Counted from the stretch's first letter, positions 14,729-23,224 are shown. The stretch is DNA of 62,918 bases from Mycobacterium sp. (GCA_021732005.1 JAKFVT010000013.1:1-62918), one strand, 5' to 3'. The notes: generated by a model from the letters alone, not told the origin. Program-made: numbers and translations.

Positions 14729-16021
14729 ATGGTGACCACTGATTTCACTTTACGCAGCAGCGCAGACGTGGAAAGCGAACGACTGCGGGCCTTGCACCGT
14801 TACGCAATTCTTGACACTGCACCCGACGCGGCGTTCGACCGCATCGCCCGGGTGGCCGCCCGCTCGTTGGACAAGCCCATGGCTTCGATCACGTTCGTCG
14901 ACGAACACCGGATCTGGTTCAAGGCGACGTACGGCGTCGAGGGCCTGACAGAGATCCCGCGCGATGCCGGGCTGTCCAGCCTGGCGATCGGCGACAACCG
15001 GATCTACGTGGTTCGCGATACTTTGACCGATCCATACGCGTCCCGAAATCCCAGCGTCGCAGGTGAATTCGGGATCCGGTTCTATGCCGCCGCGCCCGTG
15101 ACGACGGACGACGGTCATCAGCTGGGAACCGTCAGTGTTCTCGACTCCGAACCGGGTGACGTCACCGACGACCAGCTGGCCACCCTGGAAGACCTCGCCG
15201 TGATCGTGATGAAGGCACTCGAGCTGCGACTTTCGGCGCTGACAACGGTGCGTGCCGAACGAGACCTGCGCGACACCGCCCAGGAGTACGCCTCGGTGCT
15301 GCAACGCGCACTGCTGCCGTCGGCGCTGCCAGTGATTCCCGGTTTGTCGATGGCCGCGCACTATCACCCGGCCGCCTCCGGTCAGGTGGGCGGCGACTTC
15401 TACGACGTGTTCGGCGTGGCTCGCGACGAGTGGGCCTTCTTCCTCGGCGATGTCGAGGGGCACGGCGCCGCCGCGGCGGCGGTCACTGCCCTGGTCCGCC
15501 ACACCCTGCGTGCGGCGGCTCTGCACTACGACGACCCCACCGACGGTCTCGACGAGCTCAACGCGGCGCTGATCGCCGACCCGAACGAGCGACGATTCTG
15601 CACAGTCTTGTCGGGCAAGCTTCGACCCGACGCCGACGGCTTCCGGATCACCCTGGCGACCGGGGGACACCTGCCCGCCCTGCTGCTGGATCGCGAGAAT
15701 GGATCGGTCCGCCCCGTTCGCTCATCTGGCGGCATGTTGATTGGCGCCGTCGCAGGCGCGACGTTCGAGGCGTGCGAGACGTTGCTGAGCCAGGGTCAGA
15801 CGCTGCTGCTCTACACCGACGGGATCGTGGAGGCCCGGCCCGACGGGAACACCACGTTCGGCGAATCAGCATTTCGCCTTTTCCTGGCTGAGCGGGTCGG
15901 AATGCCGGCCACCCAGCTCGTGGCCGAGTTGGCCGAATTGGTCGCTGTACTGCGCCCCGACGACGATGTGGCGTTCCTGGCGCTGACTGCCATTGACGCA
16001 TCCGATGGCGCGGTGCGTTAG
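14729..16021 (+). CDS. GAF-domain PP2C (RsbU/SpoIIE-type) serine phosphatase
   Basis: A 430-residue protein. An N-terminal GAF sensor domain at about residues 20-170 (RYAILDTAPDAAFDRIARVA, then SITFVDEHRIWFKATYG) is joined to a SpoIIE/RsbU phosphatase domain from about 190. The phosphatase has the metal-site motifs GQVGGDFYDVF, FLGDVEGHG and LLLYTDGIVEARPDG. It should dephosphorylate a STAS anti-anti-sigma factor in response to a signal read by GAF. ATG 14729; an overlapping GTG at 14732 is possible. The next two genes are a STAS protein and an RsbW-type kinase, completing a partner-switching module. Confidence 0.93.
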   Translation: MVTTDFTLRSSADVESERLRALHRYAILDTAPDAAFDRIARVAARSLDKPMASITFVDEHRIWFKATYGVEGLTEIPRDAGLSSLAIGDNRIYVVRDTLTDPYASRNPSVAGEFGIRFYAAAPVTTDDGHQLGTVSVLDSEPGDVTDDQLATLEDLAVIVMKALELRLSALTTVRAERDLRDTAQEYASVLQRALLPSALPVIPGLSMAAHYHPAASGQVGGDFYDVFGVARDEWAFFLGDVEGHGAAAAAVTALVRHTLRAAALHYDDPTDGLDELNAALIADPNERRFCTVLSGKLRPDADGFRITLATGGHLPALLLDRENGSVRPVRSSGGMLIGAVAGATFEACETLLSQGQTLLLYTDGIVEARPDGNTTFGESAFRLFLAERVGMPATQLVAELAELVAVLRPDDDVAFLALTAIDASDGAVR

Positions 16022-16178
16022 CCTTGGACTGTCGGCCCGGTAGAATTTCGGGAGCAGACGACGCGTCGAAAGCAGATCGACGCACAGAGTGAGTAAGTTC
16101 TTGCCAGGTTCAGACGGAAGCCTCGCAGGCATTTTGTGATTGCGAGCGCGCCGTCCGGCGCGCGTAGTGAGGTGAATC

Positions 16179-16568
16179 TTGGACGAACAAGCCATTGCCA
16201 CCACCGAGACGACGACCGCGGCCAATACCGGCTGCGTGATCGCCGAGGAGTGGTTCGGGCGAACGGTCGTCATATCTGCGGCCGGCGTGGTCGACATGCT
16301 GACGTCGCCGCAGCTCGAGGTCAGCATCACCACCTCGCTGACGAAGAACCCGGCGGCCATCATCGTGGACCTGTCGGATGTGGATTTCCTGGCTTCGGCC
16401 GGAATGGGTGTTCTCGTCGCCGCCCGTGACAAGGCGTCAGCGGAAATCGGCTTCGGTGTCGTGGCCAGCGGGCCCGCCACAAGCCGGCCGCTCAAGCTGG
16501 TCGGCCTCGCCGACATCATCGGCCTGTACGCAACGTTGGATGAGGCGCGCGCCGCACTTGGTGAGTAA
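16179..16568 (+). CDS. STAS-domain anti-anti-sigma factor
   Basis: A 129-residue protein with a STAS fold from about residue 20. The phospho-acceptor region reads DVDFLASAGMGVLVAARDKA, with the conserved serine after LA. It should be phosphorylated by the downstream kinase and dephosphorylated by the upstream PP2C phosphatase, releasing or sequestering the kinase. The start is a TTG at 16179 preceded by GAGGTGA; no ATG or GTG upstream fits. The gap of 30 bp to the kinase gene implies one operon. Confidence 0.88.
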   Translation: MDEQAIATTETTTAANTGCVIAEEWFGRTVVISAAGVVDMLTSPQLEVSITTSLTKNPAAIIVDLSDVDFLASAGMGVLVAARDKASAEIGFGVVASGPATSRPLKLVGLADIIGLYATLDEARAALGE

Positions 16569-16598
16569 TTCTCGGAAGTTGGGTATAAGAGATTTGCC

Positions 16599-17069
16599 AT
16601 GACGACACCGAGTTACCCAAGTCACACAGCCGACGGTGGCCGATTCACGCGCAACGACGTTGTCGCTGACCCGCACAACGCGGCCAGGGTTCGCGACGAA
16701 TTCGCGACGTGGCTGCGATCTTGCGGAGACATCGACCGAGTTCGTTTCAGCGACGTTGTGTTGGCGGTCAACGAGGCGCTGGCCAATACGGCCGAGTTTG
16801 CCTACCTCCACAAGGGCGGGGTCGGCACCGTTGACGTGGAGGCCGTGCGCGACGGCGACACCCTGACGATCACGATTGCCGACCAAGGCCACTGGCGTGA
16901 GTCCACCCCCGCCACGCAGAGCCGTTCGCGCGGTCGCGGCATCCCGTTGATGCGCGCGCTCGCCGATCACGTCACCATCGACTCATCCTCGCTGGGCACC
17001 ACCGTGTGCCTGCGCTTCGAGCAGTTTCACGCTGTGCAGAAATCCGACGACAACGCCCGAGTCGGGTAA
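16599..17069 (+). CDS. RsbW-type anti-sigma kinase (HATPase_c)
   Basis: A 156-residue GHKL ATPase of the anti-sigma serine kinase type: N-box FSDVVLAVNEALANTAEFAY, G1 box with ADQGHW, and G2 box RGRGIPLMRALAD. It should phosphorylate the STAS protein at 16179 and bind a sigma or other client. No sigma gene lies next to it, so the client must be elsewhere, with SigF or another target possible. ATG 16599. It converges on the DUF35 gene at 17074, with only 4 bp between the stop codons. Confidence 0.9.
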   Translation: MTTPSYPSHTADGGRFTRNDVVADPHNAARVRDEFATWLRSCGDIDRVRFSDVVLAVNEALANTAEFAYLHKGGVGTVDVEAVRDGDTLTITIADQGHWRESTPATQSRSRGRGIPLMRALADHVTIDSSSLGTTVCLRFEQFHAVQKSDDNARVG

Positions 17070-17073
17070 TCGC

Positions 17074-17484
17074 TCAAGCCGGCTCGTAACGCAGCATCGT
17101 GACACCCGCGTCGGCATAGTCGTAAAACACCGGCTTCAGTCGCATCCCGATTTCCAGCTCTCCCGCTTCGGCATTGACGATCTCGGTGGAGAAGCGCGGG
17201 CCCTCGTCCCATTGCACAATCGCAAGTAGCTGAGGCACGTCGCCGGCAAAGTGTGGTGCCACCGGCCGGTACGCCACCGTGTACGTGTACAGCGAGGCTG
17301 CTCCGGAAATCTCCCGCCACTCCAGATCGTCGGCCAACGTGCCCGGCGCCAGCACTCGGGGATAGAACACGTACCGCTGAGCCGACGGCGAATACTGGAT
17401 GCGGATTCGGTGCTCGGCCAGAGCATCCCAAAACGGCTGGGTGGTCGGCGTCGGGATCGGCATCGGCTTGTCGAAGTCGCCCAT
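17074..17484 (-). CDS. DUF35 OB-fold protein lacking the zinc ribbon cysteines
   Basis: A 136-residue ChsH2-type partner protein. N-terminal helix FWDALAEHRIRIQYSPSAQR, then the rubredoxin-like segment, then the OB-fold (ASLYTYTVAYRPVAPHF and LKPVFYDYADAGVTMLRYEP). In the family the segment after IQ carries four zinc-binding cysteines; here none is present (YSPSAQRYVFYP). It starts two bases after the stop of the thiolase-like gene, so the two are co-expressed and probably form a complex acting on an acyl-CoA, as in Ltp2-ChsH2. The loss of zinc ligands may be natural in a subgroup. Confidence 0.85.
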   Translation of the reverse strand: MGDFDKPMPIPTPTTQPFWDALAEHRIRIQYSPSAQRYVFYPRVLAPGTLADDLEWREISGAASLYTYTVAYRPVAPHFAGDVPQLLAIVQWDEGPRFSTEIVNAEAGELEIGMRLKPVFYDYADAGVTMLRYEPA

Positions 17485-17486
17485 GA

Positions 17487-18713
17487 CTAGTCGCCTTCCA
17501 GGACGAGGGTGGTCTGTTCGCTCAGGATGCCGCCATTGCCGGAGACGAAGGCCCGGTCGCAGTCCTTGACCTGGGTGGCACCCGAGCGGCCCATGATCTG
17601 GCGGGTGGCGTCGCAGATGTGATGCATCCCGCCGGCGGTGCCGGCCTGCCCGTAACCGAGTTGCCCGCCGGCGGTGTTCATCGGGAAATCGCCGCGGAAC
17701 GTGAGGTCGTGCTCGGCGACGAACTGCAGACCTTTGCCCTTCTGGCAGAAGCCGGCGTCCTCCAGGCTGAGCAGCACGGTGATCGTGTAGCAGTCATAGA
17801 TCGACACCATGTCCATGTCGGCCGGCGTCAGCCCGGCCATCGAGAACGCCGATGCGGCGGCTTTGATCATCGGTGTCTGCAGCAGCTCTTGCGCGTAGGT
17901 CGGCGTCTTGTACGGCACCCGCTCGCCGAATCCTTTGATCCACACCGGACGGTTGGCGCTGCGACGGGCCAGATCTGCTCCGGTCACCAGCACCGCGGCG
18001 CCGCCCATCACCGGCATGACGATCTCCAGCATGTGCAGCGGTGCGGCGATGACCGGACTGTTGAGCACGTCGTCGACGGTGATCGGGGAGTCACGGAAGA
18101 TCGCCCCGGGTGTGTGATTGGCGTTGGCTCGCTGGTCGACGCTGATCTTGGCCATCGCCCGTTCGTCATAGCCGTAGGTGGCGCCGTAGAGGTTGGCGAC
18201 CTGACCGTAGGGACCGTTCTGGCCGAGATTGCCGTAGGGAATCTCGAATTCGGCTTGCGGCGAGCCGTACCGATTGCTCGACGCCCCGAAATACATCAGC
18301 TCGCTGACGTCGAGCGGCTTGTGCGCACTGACCGGCGTCATCGGGGTCGCGGGGATCACGCACAGCACCGCGTTGCACAGGCCGAGCTCGATGGCTGCCG
18401 CTGCGCGCCACACCATCGCCACCGCGCTGGCCCCGCCGAGGTCGACCATCTCGGCGAAATTGGCTTTGATGCCCAAATATTCGATGACCGTGGACGGCAC
18501 GAAGATCTGGGACTCCTGCAGATGCGTGGTGCAGATGCCATCCACATCGGAGGCCGACAAACCAGCATCGTCGAGTGCGGCTTTCGCCAGCCGTGCCCAC
18601 TGCTCGAGGGTGAACTCGAGCGGGCCGGTCGGCCGCTTCGTGGAGGGGAGTTCGGTGTAGCCGACGATCGCGGCCGCTCCGCGCAGACCCATGCCGCTGT
18701 CCTCCAAAGTCAT
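17487..18713 (-). CDS. Thiolase-fold lipid-transfer protein (Ltp/SCP2-thiolase-like)
   Basis: About 408 residues with the thiolase fold of the Ltp/SCP-x group: GAAAIVGYTELPS near the N-terminus, MVDLGGASAVAMVWRAAAAI where a biosynthetic thiolase would carry its nucleophilic Cys (here GGAS, so no canonical Cys), SIYDCYTITVLLSLEDAGF, and the C-terminal NTAGGQLGYGQAGTAGG loop. Such non-thiolytic members pair with DUF35 proteins and act as retro-aldolases or acyl-CoA-binding subunits in sterol side-chain and lipid degradation. ATG 18713 is chosen; 18734 or 18692 are also possible. Divergent from the SDR at 18789. Confidence 0.88.
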   Translation of the reverse strand: MTLEDSGMGLRGAAAIVGYTELPSTKRPTGPLEFTLEQWARLAKAALDDAGLSASDVDGICTTHLQESQIFVPSTVIEYLGIKANFAEMVDLGGASAVAMVWRAAAAIELGLCNAVLCVIPATPMTPVSAHKPLDVSELMYFGASSNRYGSPQAEFEIPYGNLGQNGPYGQVANLYGATYGYDERAMAKISVDQRANANHTPGAIFRDSPITVDDVLNSPVIAAPLHMLEIVMPVMGGAAVLVTGADLARRSANRPVWIKGFGERVPYKTPTYAQELLQTPMIKAAASAFSMAGLTPADMDMVSIYDCYTITVLLSLEDAGFCQKGKGLQFVAEHDLTFRGDFPMNTAGGQLGYGQAGTAGGMHHICDATRQIMGRSGATQVKDCDRAFVSGNGGILSEQTTLVLEGD

Positions 18714-18742
18714 TGCCCCAATAACATTGAGCATGTAATCAT

Positions 18743-18756
18743 ATTGAGCGCTTAAT
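18743..18756. promoter_or_regulatory. Near-palindrome between divergent lipid genes
   Basis: ATTGAGCGCTTAAT is a 14-bp near-perfect palindrome (centre AGCGCT, one mismatched pair) in the 75-bp gap between the thiolase-like and SDR genes. It is a plausible operator for the TetR regulator at 20721, controlling both directions. Confidence 0.4.
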
Positions 18757-18788
18757 GAGAATTGGGATCCGGCGAGAGGTAGCTCACA

Positions 18789-19655
18789 GTGGCATCACCC
18801 CTGGACGGCAAGGTCGCCGTCGTCACCGGCACCAGTCGCGGCGTGGGATTGGGTATCGCGCACGAATTACTTCGCGCCGGAGCCACTGTCGTCGGCTGCT
18901 CTCGCCGACCCCTCGATGCCATGCCCGGGGTGGCCGACAATCCGGAGTGGCTGGCCCGTTCCTCGCAGCGGGTGTGCGATCAGGGCGACTACCGGGCCAT
19001 CGACCACTTCGTCGACGAGGTGGTGGCAGACCACGGCCGCATCGACATCTTGGTCAACAACGCCGGTGGCACCGTGCCCGCGCCGAACGTCGAGAGCATC
19101 CCGGGCCTCGTCTCCCACATCCAGGGCGCGCCGACCTCCGACGACGAGTACGAACGCACAGTCTTGTTCCACGCCTTCGCCATTCAGATGAACCTGATCA
19201 GTCCGATGTGGTTCGCCATCCGGGTGTTCCGGCAGATGCGCGAACAGGACGGCGTCGGTTCAATCGTCAACATCTCCAGCGGCGCAGGACATCCCGCCGG
19301 CTCGCCGACGCTGGTCTCCTATGGGGCGGCGAAATCCGGCCTCAACCATCTGACCCGATCGCTGGCCGAGGAATGGGGACCGAAAGTGCGGGTGAACTGT
19401 TTGGCGTTGGGGCCGACGATGACCGACAACTTCAAGTCGTTCGTGTTGCCCAAGGATGACCCGAACGGCGAGAAGTACTTCCATGCGGTGCCCATGCATC
19501 GCGCCGGCGAGCCTGAGGAGGTGGGCCGCACCGTGGTGTTCCTCTGCGGTGGCACAGCCGATTTCATCAACGGCACCACCATCGAGATCGACGGCGGCAT
19601 GATGCCCGGCGTGCTGTACGAGGCCGGCCTCAAGACGATCACGGATCTGCTGTGA
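18789..19655 (+). CDS. Short-chain dehydrogenase/reductase
   Basis: A 288-residue classical SDR. It has the cofactor-binding motif VVTGTSRGVGLGIA, NNAG in DILVNNAGG, the catalytic Ser in NISSGAGHP and the YxxxK in SYGAAKSG, plus a C-terminal FINGTTIEIDGGM typical of the family. It oxidises or reduces a hydroxyacyl or similar substrate with NAD(P). The start is GTG 18789, and the stop overlaps the next gene by 4 bp. Context with the thiolase-like/DUF35 pair points to acyl-CoA or sterol catabolism. Confidence 0.93.
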   Translation: MASPLDGKVAVVTGTSRGVGLGIAHELLRAGATVVGCSRRPLDAMPGVADNPEWLARSSQRVCDQGDYRAIDHFVDEVVADHGRIDILVNNAGGTVPAPNVESIPGLVSHIQGAPTSDDEYERTVLFHAFAIQMNLISPMWFAIRVFRQMREQDGVGSIVNISSGAGHPAGSPTLVSYGAAKSGLNHLTRSLAEEWGPKVRVNCLALGPTMTDNFKSFVLPKDDPNGEKYFHAVPMHRAGEPEEVGRTVVFLCGGTADFINGTTIEIDGGMMPGVLYEAGLKTITDLL

Positions 19656-20719
19656 AGCGCGTCATCCAGTTCGCCACCGGCAACGTCGGCAAGCATGCGC
19701 TGCCGCTGATCATCGAGCGGCCCGGCCTCGAGTTGATCGGGCTGCACGCCCACGGTCGCGACAAGGTCGGCCGCGACGCCGCCGACATCTGCGGCAGGCC
19801 CGAACCCACCGGCGTCATCGCCACCAACGACATCGACGCGCTGGTGGCGCTCGGCGCCGACTGCGTCGTCTACACCTCCCAGGCCGAAATGCGCCCCCAG
19901 CAGGCCATCGAGGAGATCTGCCGGTTCCTGCGGGCCGGCACCAATGTGGTCGGCACATCGATGGTGTGGCTGGTCGCCCCGCACCACGCCGACGCGTGGA
20001 TAAGCGAACCGCTGGCCGCGGCCTGTGCCGAGGGCGGCACCTCGCTGTACATCAACGGCGTCGACCCCGGCTACTCCGGTGACAGCCTGGTCTACACCGC
20101 GCTGACGCTGGCCGGGCGGGCCACCGGCATCACGGTCTCGGAGATCTGCGACTACGGCAGCTATGACGACGCCGAATTCACCGGTGTCAGTTTCGGTTTC
20201 GGTACCACGCCGGACCACACGCCGATCATGTTCGCCCCGGGGGTGCTGTCCTCGCTGTGGGGCGGCCAGGTCCGCTCACTGGCCGATGTCCTCGGGGTCA
20301 CGCTCGACGAGGTGCGGGAGCGGCACGAAAGCTGGGTGACGCCCGAACCGATCGACTGCACGATGATGAGCGTTGCGCCCGGTCATGTCGCCGCCGTCCG
20401 GTTCGCGGTGGAGGGGATCCGTGACGGGCAGCCGGTGATCACCATGGAACACGTCAACCGGCTCACCCCGGTCACCGCGCCGGACTGGCCCTATCCGCCG
20501 GACGGCCGCCTCGGCGTGCACCGCGTGGTCGTGCACGGCAACCCCGGGGTGGAGATCAACACCCACCTGGGCCTGGGCGGCGTCGACCACAACGATGGCG
20601 GTGTCATCTCGACCGCCGCGCGCGCCGTCAACGCGATCGACGCGGTATGCGCCGCGCCTCCGGGCCTGTTGTCGGTCAAGGATCTGCCCACTGCGCATGC
20701 CGACCGCGTGATGTGGTGA
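19652..20719 (+). CDS. DapB-like NAD(P)-dependent oxidoreductase
   Basis: A 355-residue protein. It starts with a Rossmann motif VIQFATGNVGKHALPLI, as in dihydrodipicolinate reductase-like and diaminopimelate-dehydrogenase-like enzymes common in mycobacterial lipid loci, and continues with CVVYTSQAEMRP and TNVVGTSMVWLVAP. The C-terminal half (GVDPGYSGDSLVYTALTLAG) is the substrate and dimer domain. The GTG start at 19652 overlaps the SDR stop. The substrate is unknown; annotation as a dihydrodipicolinate reductase in the lysine pathway would be wrong, given length and context. Confidence 0.85.
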   Translation: MKRVIQFATGNVGKHALPLIIERPGLELIGLHAHGRDKVGRDAADICGRPEPTGVIATNDIDALVALGADCVVYTSQAEMRPQQAIEEICRFLRAGTNVVGTSMVWLVAPHHADAWISEPLAAACAEGGTSLYINGVDPGYSGDSLVYTALTLAGRATGITVSEICDYGSYDDAEFTGVSFGFGTTPDHTPIMFAPGVLSSLWGGQVRSLADVLGVTLDEVRERHESWVTPEPIDCTMMSVAPGHVAAVRFAVEGIRDGQPVITMEHVNRLTPVTAPDWPYPPDGRLGVHRVVVHGNPGVEINTHLGLGGVDHNDGGVISTAARAVNAIDAVCAAPPGLLSVKDLPTAHADRVMW

Positions 20720-20720
20720 C

Positions 20721-21350
20721 GTGACTCCGAAGATCGCGCCGCGGCGCCCGCCCGGCGGCAGTCAGGAGCGTGCCGAACGCACCCGGGAGGCGGTCCTCGA
20801 CGAGACGGTGCGCTGCGTGGTCGAGGAGGGCTTTGCCGCCGCCAGCGCCAAGCACATCGCCGAACGGGCCGGCGTCACCTGGGGCGTGGTGCAGTACCAC
20901 TTCGGTGACCGCGACGGCCTGCTGATGGCCGTTGTCGACCGCGGTTTCACCGAACTACTGGAATTGCTCCGCAGTCTCCCGCCGCCGTCGCCCGCCCAGA
21001 CCCGGCGTAAGCGGGTCGAACTGGTGGTCCACGCCGCGTGGGCGGCGTTCTCCAGCCCGACGTCACGCGCCTCGCTGGAAATCCTCATCGGCACCCGGGC
21101 GATGCGCGACAAACGGGGGACCCGTCACCTCGTCGAATTGCAAAAGGCCATCTCGGATTTGAGCCGCGACATCGCAGAGGGGCTGGACAATCCCCACGCC
21201 GCGGCCATCGGTGACCTGATCTGGGCGACCATGCGTGGGCTGGTGATCACGCAGTTGGTCATGGCCGGCGCTGCGCGCAGCAATCGGGAGCTGACCGCGC
21301 TGGTCGACGTAATCTGTTCCTACCTCGATTGCCATGGGCAAAGGCAATGA
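20721..21350 (+). CDS. TetR-family transcriptional regulator
   Basis: A 209-residue regulator starting at GTG 20721, immediately after the oxidoreductase. The helix-turn-helix at about residues 22-65 reads SAKHIAERAGVTWGVVQYHF, a clear TetR motif, and the C-terminus is all-helical. It is the last gene of the operon with the SDR and DapB-like genes and is the likely local regulator, with the palindrome at 18743-18756 as a candidate target. Confidence 0.92.
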   Translation: MTPKIAPRRPPGGSQERAERTREAVLDETVRCVVEEGFAAASAKHIAERAGVTWGVVQYHFGDRDGLLMAVVDRGFTELLELLRSLPPPSPAQTRRKRVELVVHAAWAAFSSPTSRASLEILIGTRAMRDKRGTRHLVELQKAISDLSRDIAEGLDNPHAAAIGDLIWATMRGLVITQLVMAGAARSNRELTALVDVICSYLDCHGQRQ

Positions 21351-21441
21351 GCACCAAGCAAAGTCACAGTTAGGTCATAGGGATGTGCCGAATCGGCGCG
21401 CCTCAGTGACTTTGGCACCGAGCCTTGGTGATCATGGCCCG

Positions 21442-22908
21442 ATGACCGAACCGCTGGGTATCTCCGTGGGCACAGCCAGCCTGGTCGCCGCGCGGGCCGG
21501 GGCGGCGCCGGTGATCTGTCCCGCCGCGGTCACGCTCGGTGATCAGCTGTGGACCGATTTCGTCGACCGCGTCGGTGATCCGATCCCCTTGACCGGAGAC
21601 GACGGCTTCGCCTATCGCGCCGAGCAGCTGCTGGCCGCGGCGCTATCCGGGCTGGCCGACACCGAAGGCTCGGGCCTGGCCGCGGTGTCGGGTGTCGCGG
21701 TCCCGGCGCACTGGGGACCCGGTCGCCGTGACGCGCTGCGAGACGCGCTCTGGAATCTGCCGGCGTTGGCGTCGGCGGCCGCGCCGCCGCCGCTGGTTTC
21801 CGACGCGACCGCAGCGCTGCGCTCACTGCAGAGCGACCCCGGGCTCCCTCGCCACGGGGTGATCGTGGTGTGCGACTTCGGTGGCGGCGGCACTTCCGTC
21901 ACCCTGGCCGACGCGGCCGCCGACTACCGCCAGATCGGGGAGACGACCCGCTTCGCGGAACTCTCCGGCGAGGACACCGACTTCCTGCGCGCACTGGACG
22001 GCACGCTGGAGCGCGCGAGGATCGGCCGCGCCGATGTCAGCGCCGTCGCCGTCATCGGCGAATCGGTGACACCGGCGGCCACGCACCAACTTTCCGAGCA
22101 CCTTCAAATGCCGGTCACGGTCTCAGCGCACCCTCATCTGGATGCGGCCCTGGGAGCGGGCCTGGCCGCGGCACGGCAGCTGGCTGCCGACGCGCCGACC
22201 GGCATGGCGCCCGCGCCGCTGATTGCCGACCTCGGTCCGCAGTCGGCAACGATGGCCGCTCCGCTGGCCTGGTCCAACGACGCCGCGCCGGACGACACCG
22301 CCGGGTACGACCAGTCCTACGGCTACAGCGACGCCGACTACCGCGGTTACAGCGACGCCGAGGACGACGACCTGTCGATCCTCGGCGCGGAACCGCCTCA
22401 GAAGCGCGGGTCCAGCCTGACCCGCAGTGTGCCGCTGCTACTCGGCGGGGCGGCCGCCGTCGCGGCAGTCGCCGTCGGCGGCTTCGCCTACACCCTCACC
22501 GGGACCAGCACGCCGAGCACGCCATCGGTCAAACCCCTTCCGGCGACCGCGGTTTCGTCGATCGTGAGCGCACCGCAAGCACCGCCGCCTGCGGAGACCG
22601 TCACCATGACCAACCCGCCGATCCAGACCGTCACCGAGCAGGCCCCCGCGCCGCAGGCCCCGACCACCGTCGTGACGGTGGAGACCACCACCACGACCCC
22701 GCCGACCACCACGACCACGACGACAACCACCACCACGACAACCACGACGACGCCGACCACCACGACCACGACGCCGACCACCACGACGACCACCACCGAG
22801 TGGGACACGACGACCACCACGACGCGTCGGCCGTTGATCCCCGGATTGCCACCGCCGCCGCGGATCCCGGGGTTGCCGCCGGCGCCGAATCTCAACGTGG
22901 CGCCCTGA
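21442..22908 (+). CDS. Hsp70/actin-like ATPase membrane protein with poly-Thr tail
   Basis: A 488-residue protein similar in layout to the M. tuberculosis proline/threonine-rich proteins Rv0312 and Rv2264c. Residues 1-250 form an Hsp70-like nucleotide-binding domain (GISVGTASLVAARAG, then VIVVCDFGGGGTSVTLADA and VAVIGES). An acidic Tyr/Asp-rich linker follows, then one membrane helix at about 332-352 (PLLLGGAAAVAAVAVGGFAY). The outer part is a Thr/Pro-rich tail of about 135 residues. It probably couples a cytoplasmic ATPase to the cell wall; the function is unknown. ATG 21442 is chosen over the upstream 21334. Confidence 0.82.
   Translation: MTEPLGISVGTASLVAARAGAAPVICPAAVTLGDQLWTDFVDRVGDPIPLTGDDGFAYRAEQLLAAALSGLADTEGSGLAAVSGVAVPAHWGPGRRDALRDALWNLPALASAAAPPPLVSDATAALRSLQSDPGLPRHGVIVVCDFGGGGTSVTLADAAADYRQIGETTRFAELSGEDTDFLRALDGTLERARIGRADVSAVAVIGESVTPAATHQLSEHLQMPVTVSAHPHLDAALGAGLAAARQLAADAPTGMAPAPLIADLGPQSATMAAPLAWSNDAAPDDTAGYDQSYGYSDADYRGYSDAEDDDLSILGAEPPQKRGSSLTRSVPLLLGGAAAVAAVAVGGFAYTLTGTSTPSTPSVKPLPATAVSSIVSAPQAPPPAETVTMTNPPIQTVTEQAPAPQAPTTVVTVETTTTTPPTTTTTTTTTTTTTTTTPTTTTTTPTTTTTTTEWDTTTTTTRRPLIPGLPPPPRIPGLPPAPNLNVAP
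22684..22824 (+). repeat. ACC/ACG trinucleotide tract coding for poly-threonine
   Basis: About 140 bp made almost only of ACC and ACG (a few ACA) codons, encoding runs of up to 16 threonines broken by PP, single P and EWD. Inside the gene at 21442-22908. The mixed ACC/ACG units make it a possible length-variable microsatellite whose changes keep the reading frame. Confidence 0.85.
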
Positions 22909-22914
22909 CGTTGC

Positions 22915-23218
22915 TCAGTCGGGCTGCGAGCCGGGAACACTCGTGCGCGCGGCGACCGACTGTGCCGAACCGGTGTCGAACACCTCGATGATGACGTCGT
23001 CGTCCCGGTATCCGCCGATCCGGTGCAATCCGGGTGTGGCGGCGATGATCGCGGTGACGGCATCACCGGACAGCGGCAGCAACCGTGATGGCCGTAAGGC
23101 ATTCGGGCAGCGCGGACTTCTCGTTGTGGGCGGGGACTACGATCACCGCGCGATCGAAACCAGCAGCAGTGACCGCGACGGATAGCCGGCACGCGGTGTT
23201 TTCACCTTCGTCGGCCTG
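22915..23218 (-). pseudogene. Decayed glycosyltransferase-2-like remnant
   Basis: After the SDR stop at 23225, the same minus-strand frame stays open (with no start codon before GTG 23146) and reads GFDRAVIVVPAHNEKSALPE, the N-terminal nucleotide-binding signature of GT-A family 2 glycosyltransferases, before a stop at 23063. A second frame then continues to a stop at 22915 with DAVTAIIAATPGLHRIGGYR and a short tail. The two pieces lie in different frames and are far too short for a working enzyme. This covers the largest gap between intact genes in the window. Confidence 0.4.
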
Positions 23219-23224
23219 TGCGGG

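Noticed and set aside
17088..17110. GTAACG near 17088 as another member of the promoter set
   Set aside because: It lies inside the DUF35 gene and lacks CAC at the fixed 17-nt distance.
22488..23192. Long minus-strand frame with a poly-valine run opposite the poly-Thr tract
   Set aside because: It is the antisense reading of the ACC/ACG repeat (GGT/CGT on the other strand) and has no domain or coding signal of its own.
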